This document shows, in pieces, positions 17,918 to 27,547 of a stretch of DNA of 64,000 nt. The translations under genes and the position numbers were made by a program. The notes beneath the pieces are model-generated. The model did no database searches. It saw only the letters and a program-made list of their open reading frames with translations, and was not told where the DNA came from. The stretch's first letter is position 1; every line of letters starts with the position of its first letter. The DNA is taken from the NCBI GenBank assembly GCA_937923405.1, contig CALDUY010000017.1, positions 152,899 through 216,898 of the forward strand, read 5' to 3'. Origin of the DNA: an uncultured Gemmataceae bacterium. GTDB taxonomy: Bacteria > Planctomycetota > Planctomycetia > Gemmatales > Gemmataceae.

Positions 17918-19420
17918 TCACACGGGGAAAAGTTTGCGAAGCAGGGCGAGGATAGCGCCGGCAATGACGACGGCCAACCCCAGCAGAATGGCGAACAGGG
18001 GCCAAGCTGGCTTGGAAGGCGGCTCCTTAGCAGCAAGAGAATCCACAGGCACGGCCAGGATGGGCGGCTCTTCTGGTGGGGGCAAGTAGGGAGCAAACTC
18101 GACGAGTTCGGCCAACGGTTTGAGGGCCTGCTCAGAGGAGGGCCGCCGCGCCAAGGCGTTTTCCGGCAGCGTGCCTTCCTGCAAGCGGGCGATGATCGTT
18201 CCGGTGGTCAGGCGGGTGGCGAACGGTCGACCTGCTCGGTTCTTGTAGTGAACGATCCATTCCTCCTCGCCAGGCTCGCTGGAGCGTTCTGGCGAGGGAG
18301 TTGCTTCTGGGTCGAGTTTAGTCGGCTCACCAGGAGTCATGCACGCCTGCACCCAAGGATCGCTGCGGGCCAGGTCGGGGTCGGCAAAACTTGGTACCGC
18401 CACCGACAAACGCGACCGTTCCAGATCGATGATGAGTTCGCTGGCGGTTTGATAGCGATCGCGTGGCTGTCGGGCCAGCATCCGTCCCAGGATCACGTCC
18501 AGCGTCGAGGGAATATTTTCCTGCAAGGCGCTGGCGGGCCGGAAGTATCCCTTGTTCTTCAGCTCGACGATTTCCAAATGATTCTCGCCAGGAAACGGCA
18601 ACTTGCCAGTCAGCAGGTGATACAGGGTCGCCCCCAGAGCGTAGATGTCGCTGCGTCCGTCGGCGTACTTGGCGTTGACCGCTTGTTCATACGGCATGTA
18701 GGCGGTGGTGCCGAACCCCTGGCGAGCTTGGGTTAGATGGCTGGCCTCGTCGGTGCGTTTGGATAGGCCCAGATCGCCCAACTTGGCAATCCCCGACCGC
18801 GTGATCAGGATGTTATCCGGCTTGATGTCGCGGTGGACGATGTTGCGGGAATGGGCATGTTCCAGGGCGCGGGCGATGTCCATGGCGATGTGAACCGCGT
18901 CGCCGACCGACAGATGGCCCAATTGGCTGAGCAACGTCTGAGCGCTGGGGCCGTCTACATACTCCAGCACTAGGTAATGCTTGCCGGTCTGACGATCCTG
19001 CCCAGCGGCCAACGTGCGAACAATGTTTGGATGGTTCAACATCGCGCCGCTCTTGGCTTCGCGGTAGAAGCGGTCGATGTAGTTTTGATTGGTGACGAGG
19101 CTGTCGTTGAGGATCTTCAGGGCGACGTGGCGTTTGCCCTTGGTATCGTAGGCCAAGTAGACCGCTCCCATACCGCCCTCGCCGAGTTTGCGTAGGACGC
19201 GATAATCCCCCAGGGCGCGCGGCTCCTGAGCCTCGACCGTGGTAGAGGCCGAACGGTTCGCCGGATTGCTAGATCCGTTTCGGGGAGGCTCGCCCGGAGG
19301 GCAGGAGACCGCCGCCTGAGAGGGATCCAGGTGGGTCTTTTCCATGAGCAGGTTTTTGTCTGTCCAGTCTTTCGTGTACCCCTCCGAGACCGGACGCGGT
19401 GTCTGGAAGTAAGCAAGCAC
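17918..19420 (-). CDS. Membrane-anchored serine/threonine protein kinase
   Basis: The product has 500 residues. A Hanks-type kinase domain spans about residues 73-340: glycine loop LGEGGMGAVYLAYD, invariant Lys in VALKIL (about residue 102), catalytic loop VHRDIKPDNIL and GDLGLSKR, a DLG variant of the DFG motif. After a linker, a short GYF_2-like domain (EEWIVHYKNRAGRPFATRLT) is followed by a single C-terminal membrane helix (LFAILLGLAVVIAGAILALL). The catalytic residues are intact. The GTG at 19420 opens the frame; an ATG at 19342 would remove a non-conserved 26-residue leader, and neither has a clear ribosome site. Substrates are unknown. Confidence 0.88.
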   Translation of the reverse strand: MLAYFQTPRPVSEGYTKDWTDKNLLMEKTHLDPSQAAVSCPPGEPPRNGSSNPANRSASTTVEAQEPRALGDYRVLRKLGEGGMGAVYLAYDTKGKRHVALKILNDSLVTNQNYIDRFYREAKSGAMLNHPNIVRTLAAGQDRQTGKHYLVLEYVDGPSAQTLLSQLGHLSVGDAVHIAMDIARALEHAHSRNIVHRDIKPDNILITRSGIAKLGDLGLSKRTDEASHLTQARQGFGTTAYMPYEQAVNAKYADGRSDIYALGATLYHLLTGKLPFPGENHLEIVELKNKGYFRPASALQENIPSTLDVILGRMLARQPRDRYQTASELIIDLERSRLSVAVPSFADPDLARSDPWVQACMTPGEPTKLDPEATPSPERSSEPGEEEWIVHYKNRAGRPFATRLTTGTIIARLQEGTLPENALARRPSSEQALKPLAELVEFAPYLPPPEEPPILAVPVDSLAAKEPPSKPAWPLFAILLGLAVVIAGAILALLRKLFPV

Positions 19421-19568
19421 GTTAGCCCGCGAAAGACCTGGGGGAGGTGCATCGCGAGAGTGACAGCTAGCTCGTTTTCCGTAAAGATGGACCTGATCTA
19501 ACTCTACCGCGTCTCTGACTCAGGAGCAACGAGAAAGCGCGGAAATATTACTGCTGTTGTACCGAGAA

Positions 19569-20474
19569 TCATTCCAGTTGTCCCGCACGCAAGCCATTAG
19601 CACGGAGAATGATCTCAGGCACTGCCGGATCTCGCGACAGTACACCGCCTAATCGACGCACGATGATGACTTCCTCGTTGCCTGAGCCGACGGTCTCGAC
19701 GCCGACCGGCTCGCCGGCTTTGTCCTCGGCCCAGACGGTCACAGAGGTGCCTTGTCGTAAGCACAAGTGCAACCGGCGATAACTGTACTCCGCATCATCG
19801 AGATACTGATGCGCTCCATCGCGAATCGCTTGAACCACGGTGAGAGGTCGGCCATCGGCCTGTCGCGGCAGTTGCATCCGCAATAAGGCGGGGCGGGCCT
19901 TCAGCCAGGCGCGATACTGCCGCCCCCAAATGCCAGGACGAACCAGGGTGATAAAGTGCGGCCAATCCAGCGCGTCCAATTCGTCAGCGCTCAGGCTGAA
20001 AAAGCCCAGGCCGGGTACCAGAAGTTTTCCCGGATCGGACTTCACTTTGCCTGTGCGATCGAAAAAGGAATCGACCAGTCCGACCCGTCCGTCGAGCCAG
20101 GCCCCGAGGCAAACCCAATGCTCCCCGTCACGGATGCACGGTAGCAAAAAAGCTCCTTGGGCAAACTCGGCAGCCAGACTATCGAGAAACTCTCGGGTGG
20201 ACTGGCGTCGTGGCTTGCGTAGTTGCCGAGTCTCCAGACCGAACCGCCGCAGGCAGGTGCGCAGGGCCGCTGGGGTCGTACCTTCGTTATTCCGAATCTC
20301 CAGAATCGCTTCCAGAGTGGAGGTTGGTAGCGTCAACCCGCCCAGCAACAGGCCGTGCCGAATCGCTGCCGCCCCACAGGTTTGTAGGTCGGGTTGCCGG
20401 GCAAACGAGCGGCGAATTCGATCATATCCGGACGGAAACGGATGTACCGTCAACAATTGCGAGAGATCGCGCAT
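19569..20474 (-). CDS. Peptidase C39-like protein
   Basis: The 301-residue product contains RQPDLQTCGAAAIRHGLLLG, matching the Q-x(n)-C-G-x-A active-site helix of C39-type papain-fold cysteine peptidases. About 90 residues later comes EHWVCLGAWLDGRVGLVDSF, supplying the expected His followed by an Asp-containing strand. C39 domains cut leader peptides at double-glycine sites, but stand-alone members also occur without known substrate. No signal peptide or membrane helix is seen. It lies 18 bases downstream of a small unknown gene on the same strand, probably one transcript. Confidence 0.65.
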   Translation of the reverse strand: MRDLSQLLTVHPFPSGYDRIRRSFARQPDLQTCGAAAIRHGLLLGGLTLPTSTLEAILEIRNNEGTTPAALRTCLRRFGLETRQLRKPRRQSTREFLDSLAAEFAQGAFLLPCIRDGEHWVCLGAWLDGRVGLVDSFFDRTGKVKSDPGKLLVPGLGFFSLSADELDALDWPHFITLVRPGIWGRQYRAWLKARPALLRMQLPRQADGRPLTVVQAIRDGAHQYLDDAEYSYRRLHLCLRQGTSVTVWAEDKAGEPVGVETVGSGNEEVIIVRRLGGVLSRDPAVPEIILRANGLRAGQLE

Positions 20475-20492
20475 CGGAGGCGGCTCCTCACC

Positions 20493-20771
20493 TTAAATCA
20501 GCTGAGTTGCCACGATGGCGTCGAGACGGAAAACGTACTCGGGGACATCGGCATTGTCGTGACCATCTTCACCGGTCGGACCGTCGCGCACGATCAGCAC
20601 GCCGGTCTCTTCATGAAACTCAAATTCATCTCGCGCGGTGAACTCCCATGGTTCGGCGATGCCGGACACATACAGTTGAATCGCTTCGTACACATAATCC
20701 GAGTTACGCAGGAAGCTGAGTTGCTGCTTCATGTGGTCGCTGAACGAGGGGGAAAGCGTCTTCCGGGCCAC
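20493..20771 (-). CDS. Small protein of unknown function
   Basis: I do not recognise this 92-residue protein. It is acidic in its second half (EFHEETGVLIVRDG, then EDGHDNADVPEY) and contains no membrane helix or cysteines. The short spacing to the C39-like gene downstream suggests they are expressed together and may form a pair. The coding reality rests on an open frame with plausible composition and tight spacing. Confidence 0.55.
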   Translation of the reverse strand: MARKTLSPSFSDHMKQQLSFLRNSDYVYEAIQLYVSGIAEPWEFTARDEFEFHEETGVLIVRDGPTGEDGHDNADVPEYVFRLDAIVATQLI

Positions 20772-21012
20772 GGCCCACCTCCCTGTCCCAGTGGGAGCAA
20801 CATCTCTTGGTTGGCACTAGCATTCTATGCACCCGGCGAGAGGCGGCGCTACCACGGTTGAGGATCTTGGAGCCAAAATTCTGGCAACTTGTACTAGGGA
20901 ACAAAATATCGATTCGCTAACTGCTGACACAGTAAGTGGTTGCGTCGAACTTTCCTACGCTAGGCTTGGCTCAGACGAGTTCTTCTCTTCAGAAACCGTG
21001 TTCCAACCCCTC

Positions 21013-22887
21013 TCAGGGTTTTCCCGGTCGCGGCGGTCCTCCCCTCGGCGGAAACCTTGGCGCGGGAAACAGTTTGTTGATCTGATCTGTCAAAATGGTC
21101 TCATCGATCTCTCCAGTTTTACTTCGATCAGCCGCATCGAACAGTTTTTCCAACTCTTCGAGAAATCGTTCCTGAGAAACTTTGCCCGATTTACCTGCCT
21201 TCTCCACGATCACTTTGGCCAGTTGTTCGCCGAGTGTGGGGAACCCTCCTGGCGGACGTTGACCTAGGAAACGAGGTCCAGGCATAATCTGGTCCAGGGC
21301 TTCCACTAAGGCCTTCTCGTCGAGTTCTTTCTTCTCCTCCGTGGTCAGCGAGACGAACCATTTTTGTGCTGCCGTGGTTAATTCTTTGCGTGCGAGTTTG
21401 CCATCCTTGTCCACGTCGAGGGCGTTCAGGAGGGGCTTGGCAAGGAACAAGCCCGGGCCGAAACCGCCAGGAGGTGGACCAAAGCCGCCGCCCCCGCCGG
21501 GAGGTGGACCAAAGCCCATGCGAGGTATCGTTCCTTTGCGCTCTCCTTTCAACTGAGCCTGAATCGATTCAATCCGCTTGCTCACGAACGTCGGCACTTC
21601 CGGAGCCTGGGCGAACATCCCCCCCAGAGCGGGACCAGTCGATTCCCGGCGAGCCTGTTTGGCTTTACGCTCCTTGGCCAGAATCGGTCGAGTGACGGCA
21701 GTGACCCTAGCATAATCCTTGTTGATCCGCTCCAGGGGCATAGCCTGAGTGATGGCCTGTTCTAGATAGCCCTGATAGATCTTGAACACCTTTTCGTCAG
21801 CCAACAGCCGCTCAATCAGTCGGTTGCGATTAGGGTAGGGCTGGCGAATGCTTAGGTCCATCAACTGGTCCGCCGAACCGACGACGAGGAACATGCCAAA
21901 CGCCAGATCCACGTCCCAAGGGATGAAGACGAAGCGATCGGTTTTTGGGTGGAGGTACAGATAGTAGTTACGCGACATGCCGATGAAACTGTCCATGTTG
22001 GAGAGGGCCACGTTCGCTGCCAGAAAGCGGAGAAAGGCATCGACATCGAGGAACGACTCAATCTGTCGGCGAAAAGTTCGCTCATCGGCTCGCTGCACAA
22101 GTTTAGTGAAGTCGATGAGTCGGCGTTTGGCGTTCTCGGTGGCTTCGGTTTTGGGTTGATAACTCTTTTCGTAAGGTTCCCAGTTCTCGCCCAGATAATC
22201 CAGGGCTCCGACTCGATCGGGTTTGAGTAGTAAGCCCTTGGCCGAGCCAAACCGCTCCTTGAGAAACGTCTTATCGACGGATTCGGCCAGGACGTATAGC
22301 CCGAGAAACTCTCGCTGCAGCTTGCCCGGAATGGTCAGGGTGACGGCGGCATAGGCTGTGCGTGGCGCCGGCACACCCAGCTCTCGGAACACCTGGTAGG
22401 CCAGTACCTCGCGAACCCCTGTGGTCTCCATCGCATTGTTGTTTAAGGTCAGTTTCTTCAGACCGTAGAAGTGCTGTTCCTCGACGTGTCGGTTGAGGTC
22501 GATCTTGAAGGGACGTTTTAACTGCCCCTGCGATGAGATATAAGTGCCGCTGCCCTTGAAGCGGATCGCGACGTCGTTGAAGATCTGGTCGTCGATCTGG
22601 AGTCGGCCCTTGACGTACTCGAAATCCAGTCCGAACAGCCCGTGTGGTTTGCGGTCGTCGGAAGCCTCCCGATCCTTCTGTGGCTGTGGAGGTCGACCAA
22701 ATCTGCCTGGTCCAAACGGCATGGCATTGGTGCTGGGGTGCATTCGCTCCCAGTCTTTAGCCTCGATGGTCAGATGGATTGACCAGACCTTATCGAGACC
22801 GAACACAGGGTGTGGCTTGGTCTCGGCCCTCGCGGGGTTACTTGCTATCCCCAAAATCACCACTAATCCGAGCCACTGGGTTGGCAT
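21013..22887 (-). CDS. CotH kinase-family protein with EF-hand C-terminus
   Basis: The 624-residue exported product has a signal peptide (WLGLVVILGIASNPARAE) and a CotH domain: the N-terminal VWSIHLTIEAKDWERM strand, FKGSGTYISSQGQLKRPFKI, and FVFIPWDVDLAFGMF, in which the WDxDxxFG motif marks the kinase-like active site. After a Pro/Gly-rich linker, EF-hand-like loops appear (DVDKDGKLARKEL and DRSKTGEIDE). CotH proteins are atypical kinases; spore-coat CotH phosphorylates coat proteins, and planctomycete members are surface proteins of unknown substrate. The ATG at 22887 has GGGAG 6 bases upstream; the longer frame to 22974 lacks a signal sequence at its start. Confidence 0.88.
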   Translation of the reverse strand: MPTQWLGLVVILGIASNPARAETKPHPVFGLDKVWSIHLTIEAKDWERMHPSTNAMPFGPGRFGRPPQPQKDREASDDRKPHGLFGLDFEYVKGRLQIDDQIFNDVAIRFKGSGTYISSQGQLKRPFKIDLNRHVEEQHFYGLKKLTLNNNAMETTGVREVLAYQVFRELGVPAPRTAYAAVTLTIPGKLQREFLGLYVLAESVDKTFLKERFGSAKGLLLKPDRVGALDYLGENWEPYEKSYQPKTEATENAKRRLIDFTKLVQRADERTFRRQIESFLDVDAFLRFLAANVALSNMDSFIGMSRNYYLYLHPKTDRFVFIPWDVDLAFGMFLVVGSADQLMDLSIRQPYPNRNRLIERLLADEKVFKIYQGYLEQAITQAMPLERINKDYARVTAVTRPILAKERKAKQARRESTGPALGGMFAQAPEVPTFVSKRIESIQAQLKGERKGTIPRMGFGPPPGGGGGFGPPPGGFGPGLFLAKPLLNALDVDKDGKLARKELTTAAQKWFVSLTTEEKKELDEKALVEALDQIMPGPRFLGQRPPGGFPTLGEQLAKVIVEKAGKSGKVSQERFLEELEKLFDAADRSKTGEIDETILTDQINKLFPAPRFPPRGGPPRPGKP

Positions 22888-23205
22888 GCCGATCTCCCTG
22901 GTCAAAACGAGTGGCCGATCCATCTCTCGGAACATCTTGCGAGGAGTTGGAGGGCTTCCTCCAGGCAAAAACACCGAATCCTAACAAGAGTGTCATCATT
23001 TTTTCACACTACTCTGAGGAAGCATCTCGGTCGGGAAAGTAAGTGCCAGATCTGTTGAGAGGAAAAAATTCTTGTTCCAGCAGAATCCGTCCAAGTAAAA
23101 GATTCACGGAAGAAGCGAAATTCGGAGTTTTTCGTCCAATCGCATGCTAGGAGAGATTCTAAAGAGAATTGATTCAACTCTCATCCTCGGAGCTGGAAGC
23201 CTGAC

Positions 23206-24468
23206 ATGGCCACCCTCGCTAACTCTCGTGCCGATTTGCTGCGCACCCTGGAACAGTTTGCCCTATTGACGCCCGAACAACTCGCTAAAGCTCGAAACTT
23301 GTCCGGTGGAGTGCGGGAGGTGCTCACCTCCCTGGTTCAGCAAGGATTGTTGACTCGGTTCCAGGCCGATGCGATCGAGCGCGGAACCGCTGAGCAACTG
23401 CGGTTTGCCAACTTCACCCTGGTGGACATTCTCGGCGATGGGGCGATGGGCACCGTCTACAAAGCGCTTTCGACTCGTGATGGCAATCTGTATGCTTTGC
23501 GGACCGTGCCGCGGAAGAACGTCGTCAATCTCAAAGCGGTCCTCGACAAGGTTGAGGCCTTGAAGCAAGTACGGCATCCGCGCGTCAGCGCCATGGTAGC
23601 CGTCGGGGCGCAGGGCGACCGTGTTTACATGGCCTGGCCGTACCTCGATGGCGGCATCAAGCTGGATGAAGTGATTCATCGACAGGGGCGGTTGCCGGCC
23701 AAACAGTCGGTTCAGGTGGCGCTGCAAGTGGCCTCGGGGCTGCAGGCCTATCATCAGCATGAGTTGTTCCACGGCCTGCTCAAACCGGGCGACATCCTGA
23801 TCGGCTCCGATCGTCGCGTTCGCATCCTGGATTTCGGCGTCGGCTTTCTGCTGACCTGCGAACGAGGTAAGTCGCTGCTGAGCACCATGACCAACGGTAA
23901 GGCGTTGGCTCGCGGCCTGGATTGTGCCAGTCCTGAATCGATCGTCGATCCGCTGCAACGAACCGTGTTCGGCGATCAGTACAGCCTGGGCTGCGTGATG
24001 TATTTCTGTTTGACGGGGCAGTTTCCCTTCCCAGACAAAAACCCGGTCAAGAAGATGCTCGGCCATCAGTTCGAGCAGGCGGTTCCCATCAAGGAACTGG
24101 CTCCGGAGACGCCGCCCAAACTGGTGGCGATCGTCGAGCGGTTGTTGGCCAAGCTACCCGAAGAACGTTATGCGTCGACAGACGATCTAGTAGCGGAGCT
24201 TCAGGCGGTATCCTCGAATACTCGGGGAGCGTCGGTGCCGGCCAACTGGACTCCACCGCCCAAACCAGTGCTGAAGCCGTCGGCGTTACTGGCCAAGGAG
24301 CCTCCGCGAGTCGACCTCGACCCACCCACTGAGGCGGAACCGCCGCCGCCGCCCGCAGCGGCTGCATCTTCGTCTTCGCCGGTGGCCCAGTTTCCGTGGG
24401 GCTTTCTCCTCGCTGCCACACTGGCGGGGGTTGGAACGGCTTTGGCGATGACGTTTCTGAAAGGCTGA
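23206..24468 (+). CDS. Protein-kinase-like protein, probable pseudokinase
   Basis: The 420-residue product has an N-terminal helical region (about residues 1-65), a kinase fold (66-330), a Pro/Ala linker and a C-terminal membrane helix (FLLAATLAGVGTALAMTFL). The glycine loop is kept (GDGAMGTVY) and so is DFG (209-211), but two catalytic residues appear lost: the VAIK lysine is Arg in YALRTV (residue 99), and the HRD-x-K-P-x-N loop reads HGLLKPGDIL (189-198), lacking the catalytic Asp and the metal-binding Asn. By the usual criteria it is a pseudokinase that may still bind nucleotide or act as a scaffold. It lies 79 bases upstream of the GspF-type gene. Confidence 0.82.
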   Translation: MATLANSRADLLRTLEQFALLTPEQLAKARNLSGGVREVLTSLVQQGLLTRFQADAIERGTAEQLRFANFTLVDILGDGAMGTVYKALSTRDGNLYALRTVPRKNVVNLKAVLDKVEALKQVRHPRVSAMVAVGAQGDRVYMAWPYLDGGIKLDEVIHRQGRLPAKQSVQVALQVASGLQAYHQHELFHGLLKPGDILIGSDRRVRILDFGVGFLLTCERGKSLLSTMTNGKALARGLDCASPESIVDPLQRTVFGDQYSLGCVMYFCLTGQFPFPDKNPVKKMLGHQFEQAVPIKELAPETPPKLVAIVERLLAKLPEERYASTDDLVAELQAVSSNTRGASVPANWTPPPKPVLKPSALLAKEPPRVDLDPPTEAEPPPPPAAAASSSSPVAQFPWGFLLAATLAGVGTALAMTFLKG

Positions 24469-24547
24469 TGAGTAATTCACGGCTCCCGGTAGCATTCCCC
24501 TGGCATGATCGGCTACAATGGCGCTGTCAAATTCGGGAGACGCGATC

Positions 24548-25753
24548 ATGCCGGAGTTTACCTACGAAGCCATGGGAGCCAGTGGCACGCGCAGCCAGGG
24601 CACCCTGGTGGCCAATAGCGAACGCGAAGTGATGGCCATGTTGGATGCGCGAGGGCTATTCCCTCTGCGCATCGCGCCGAAGAAGGCCCAACTTGGGGGG
24701 CTTGGTGGCCGCAAGGTCAGCAGCGGTAAACTGGCCACGTTGTATTCGCAGTTAGCCGACCTGCTGCATTCTGGCGTGCCGCTGCTCCGCAGTCTGGACA
24801 TTCTCGAACGTCAGGCCACTAGCCCAGCTCTGGGCGAGGTGTTGCGCGAGATTCGTGCTCGCGTCGCCGACGGCTCGGGCTTGGCCGAGGCCATGGCCCA
24901 ACATCCGCGCGTCTTCAACGAACTCGCCGTCAGCATGGTGCGTGCCGGACAGGAGGGCGGCTTCCTCGAAGACGTGCTGCGCCGCATTGCCAACTTCACT
25001 GAGCATCAGGAAGACCTCAAGGCCAAAGTCACCGGAGCGATGGCCTATCCGATCTTCCTCGCCGTCGTCGGCTTCATCGTCCTGAACGTGCTGGTCATTT
25101 TCTTCGTGCCTCAGTTCAAGGACATCTTCTCTAAGCTGGAAGAGAAGGGCGAACTGCCCGGCCTGACGGTGTTCATCATCTGGCTCAGCTACATCATGCG
25201 GAACTATCTGATCTTCGTGCTGGCCGGAGTAGCCCTGATCTATTACTTGGTCCGTCGCTGGGTCCGCACCGAGGAGGGGCGCCGCAAGTTCGACGGCATG
25301 TTGCTCCGCATCCCCGGCGCGGGCAAGATCTTCCTGAACCTGGCCATCTCTCGCTTCTCCCGCATCCTGGGTACGATGTTGCACAACGGCATTCCGATTC
25401 TGCAAGCGCTGCGCATCGCCAAGGACTCGACCGGCAATAAGGTGCTGTCCGACGCCATCGACCAGGCCGCCGAGAACGTCAAGGGCGGGGACAAACTCGC
25501 GGAACCCCTCGCTGCCTGCAAATTCTTCCCGCGCGACGTGATCGAAATTGTTGCGGTTGGTGAAGAGAGTAATAACCTCGAAAAAGTGCTAATTGATATT
25601 GCCGACGCTCTGGAAAAGCGGACTAGCCGACAGCTCGATCTGTTCGTGCGTCTGCTGGAACCGATCATGCTCCTGGTCATGGCCATCTTCACGCTGCTGA
25701 TCGTCGCCGGGTTGCTCTTGCCTGTGTTCAAGATGTCTCAGGCGATTGGCTAG
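24548..25753 (+). CDS. Type II secretion / type IV pilus inner-membrane protein (GspF/PilC family)
   Basis: The 401-residue product has two T2SSF cytoplasmic repeats (about residues 65-190 and 270-390) and three membrane helices, the arrangement of GspF/PilC, the platform that receives the assembly ATPase. The repeat signature LYSQLADLLHSGVPLLRSLDIL and its second copy SRFSRILGTMLHNGIPILQALRI are clear. The ATG at 24548 follows GGGAG; TACAAT at 24514-24519 could be a -10 element. No ATPase, secretin or pilin gene is adjacent, but the window contains a pseudopilin-like DUF1559 protein elsewhere. It is followed closely by a thioesterase gene. Confidence 0.93.
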   Translation: MPEFTYEAMGASGTRSQGTLVANSEREVMAMLDARGLFPLRIAPKKAQLGGLGGRKVSSGKLATLYSQLADLLHSGVPLLRSLDILERQATSPALGEVLREIRARVADGSGLAEAMAQHPRVFNELAVSMVRAGQEGGFLEDVLRRIANFTEHQEDLKAKVTGAMAYPIFLAVVGFIVLNVLVIFFVPQFKDIFSKLEEKGELPGLTVFIIWLSYIMRNYLIFVLAGVALIYYLVRRWVRTEEGRRKFDGMLLRIPGAGKIFLNLAISRFSRILGTMLHNGIPILQALRIAKDSTGNKVLSDAIDQAAENVKGGDKLAEPLAACKFFPRDVIEIVAVGEESNNLEKVLIDIADALEKRTSRQLDLFVRLLEPIMLLVMAIFTLLIVAGLLLPVFKMSQAIG

Positions 25754-25765
25754 GTCGAGGAGCAT

Positions 25766-26176
25766 GTGTTTACGACAACTAGGATCGTCGAATTCGCCGA
25801 TACCGACATGGCCGGCATCGTCCACTTTGCCCAGTTCTTCCGCTACATGGAGGCTGCCGAGCATGCCTTTCTGCGGAGTCGAGGTATCGGGGTCTTCCTC
25901 GACTGGCAAAAGGAGCGACTGACGTTTCCGCGCGTCAGTGCCTCGTGTGATTACCTCAAGCCAGCCCGGTTCGGCGAAGAGCTGACCATCGAGGTGACGA
26001 TCGCTCACCTGGGACGCACCTCGATTCGCTATGCCTTCTCGATCCGTCGGGAGGCGGAGTTGCTCGCCACGGGCCAGGTGACGGCGGTTCTGTGTCGCCT
26101 GCGCGACGATCATTCCTTGGAGCCGTTTCCCTTTCCCGACGGACTGCGCGAACGGCTGCTGCACGGCTCAGGGTGA
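25766..26176 (+). CDS. Acyl-CoA thioesterase (YbgC/4HBT hotdog family)
   Basis: The 136-residue product has the hot-dog signature FADTDMAGIVHFAQFFRYMEAAEHAFLR, including the catalytic Asp of the D-x-x-G-x-V-x(2)-x-x-Y/F pattern. The family hydrolyses small acyl-CoA or 4-hydroxybenzoyl-CoA thioesters. The start is a GTG at 25766 preceded by GGAG. It lies 12 bases after the GspF-type gene and 23 bases before a glycerate kinase gene, so the three may share a transcript without obvious functional link. Confidence 0.9.
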   Translation: MFTTTRIVEFADTDMAGIVHFAQFFRYMEAAEHAFLRSRGIGVFLDWQKERLTFPRVSASCDYLKPARFGEELTIEVTIAHLGRTSIRYAFSIRREAELLATGQVTAVLCRLRDDHSLEPFPFPDGLRERLLHGSG

Positions 26177-26199
26177 TCCAGAAACGGGGGAGGCCAGCC

Positions 26200-27531
26200 A
26201 TGTCGGTAGCACGCGAACATGCGGTGGCCATCTGGCGAGCCGCCGTCACCGCCGCTGATCCCTTCCAGCGCATTGGCGAAGTGCTGGCGGGGGGGGCTTC
26301 TCTACTGGCACAGTTTACCGAGTTCGCTTCTGCCACCAGTAAGATCTGGGTCTTCGGCGGTGGCAAGGCAGGGCGCATCATGGCCGAGGCTGTTGAAGCC
26401 GCTCTGGCCGACCAACTCGATCGCCTCCAGGGCATCGTGAATGTTCCCGCTGAGTTCGACGGTGAGTTAGCACGGCTCTCGCTGCGAGCTGGCCGACCTG
26501 TTGGCAGTAATCATCCCACCGTCGAGGGCGTACGCGCCACCGAGGCTCAACTAGAACTGGTTGAACGAGTTCGGCCCGGCGATTTGGCCTTGTGCCTGTT
26601 CTCCGGCGGCGGCTCGGCCCTGCTGCCCGCTCCGGTCGAAGGGGTTTCTTTACACGACAAACAGCACGTCACCCAGCTGCTGCATGCTTGCGGAGCCTCG
26701 ATCGACGAGATGAATTGTGTTCGCAAGCACCTGTCGCGCTACAAAGGGGGGCGGTTGGGCGAACGACTCGTTGCTCGGGGCTGTCGCGTCGTTAGCCTGC
26801 TTGTCTCCGACGTGATTGGCGATCCACTCGACGTGATCGCCTCGGGACCGACCGCTGCGGATCCCACGACTTTTGCCGACGCGCTGGCCGTACTCGAGCG
26901 GTATCAACTCGTCAAACAAACGCCTCACGCAGTGCTAGAGCATCTTCAGCGCGGCGTGGCAGGAGAGATTCCCGAGACCCCAAAATATATTTCTCAGCAG
27001 ATCCAAAATATCGTTCTTTGTAACAATGCCCATTCGCTCGCTGCCGCATCGGCCAAAGCCGAGTCGCTGGGCTACCGCGTACTGAACCTCGGCTCGTTCC
27101 TCGATGGCGAGACTCGCCATGTCGCCGCCGTCCATGCCGCCCTGGTTCGTAGCATTCGCCGCGATGCCGTGCCTGGTGCCCCGCCAATCTGTCTGCTCTC
27201 GGGCGGCGAGACCACGGTTACGCTGGGCAGCACCCCTGGCAAGGGCGGACGCAATCAAGAGTTCGTCCTGGCCTGCTTGCTCAAGCTCGTCGGCGAGAAA
27301 AACTTCGTCGTCCTGTCTGCTGGCACCGATGGCGAGGACGGCCCCACCGATGCCGCCGGCGCGATTGTCGATGCCTCTACTTGGGATCGTGTCGGCCATC
27401 GACAACCTCGGGAGTATCTCGACCGACACGATGCTTACTCGTTCTTCGAGGCGACCGGCGATCTGTTCAAGACTGGTCTGACGAATACCAACGTCATGGA
27501 TGTTCGCGTTCTTCTCATCGATGCTCTCTGA
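26200..27531 (+). CDS. Glycerate 2-kinase (type 2, DUF4147/MOFRL)
   Basis: The 443-residue product matches the GckA/TtuD type of glycerate kinase, which phosphorylates D-glycerate to 2-phosphoglycerate. The N-terminal DUF4147 domain includes VFGGGKAGRIMAEA and LCLFSGGGSALLPAPV; the C-terminal MOFRL domain includes LLSGGETTVTL and SAGTDGEDGPTDAAGAI. The ATG at 26200 follows GGGGGAGG; an upstream overlapping frame is not credible. It is 16 bases upstream of purN and likely co-transcribed. Confidence 0.93.
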   Translation: MSVAREHAVAIWRAAVTAADPFQRIGEVLAGGASLLAQFTEFASATSKIWVFGGGKAGRIMAEAVEAALADQLDRLQGIVNVPAEFDGELARLSLRAGRPVGSNHPTVEGVRATEAQLELVERVRPGDLALCLFSGGGSALLPAPVEGVSLHDKQHVTQLLHACGASIDEMNCVRKHLSRYKGGRLGERLVARGCRVVSLLVSDVIGDPLDVIASGPTAADPTTFADALAVLERYQLVKQTPHAVLEHLQRGVAGEIPETPKYISQQIQNIVLCNNAHSLAAASAKAESLGYRVLNLGSFLDGETRHVAAVHAALVRSIRRDAVPGAPPICLLSGGETTVTLGSTPGKGGRNQEFVLACLLKLVGEKNFVVLSAGTDGEDGPTDAAGAIVDASTWDRVGHRQPREYLDRHDAYSFFEATGDLFKTGLTNTNVMDVRVLLIDAL

Positions 27532-27547
27532 ACGTGGAGTTAGCCTG

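Noticed and set aside
24219..24230. 12-base match (TACTCGGGGAGC) to the 3' end of tRNA-Asn
   Set aside because: It lies in the coding sequence of the pseudokinase, 24 kb away, with no recombination-associated gene; probably chance.
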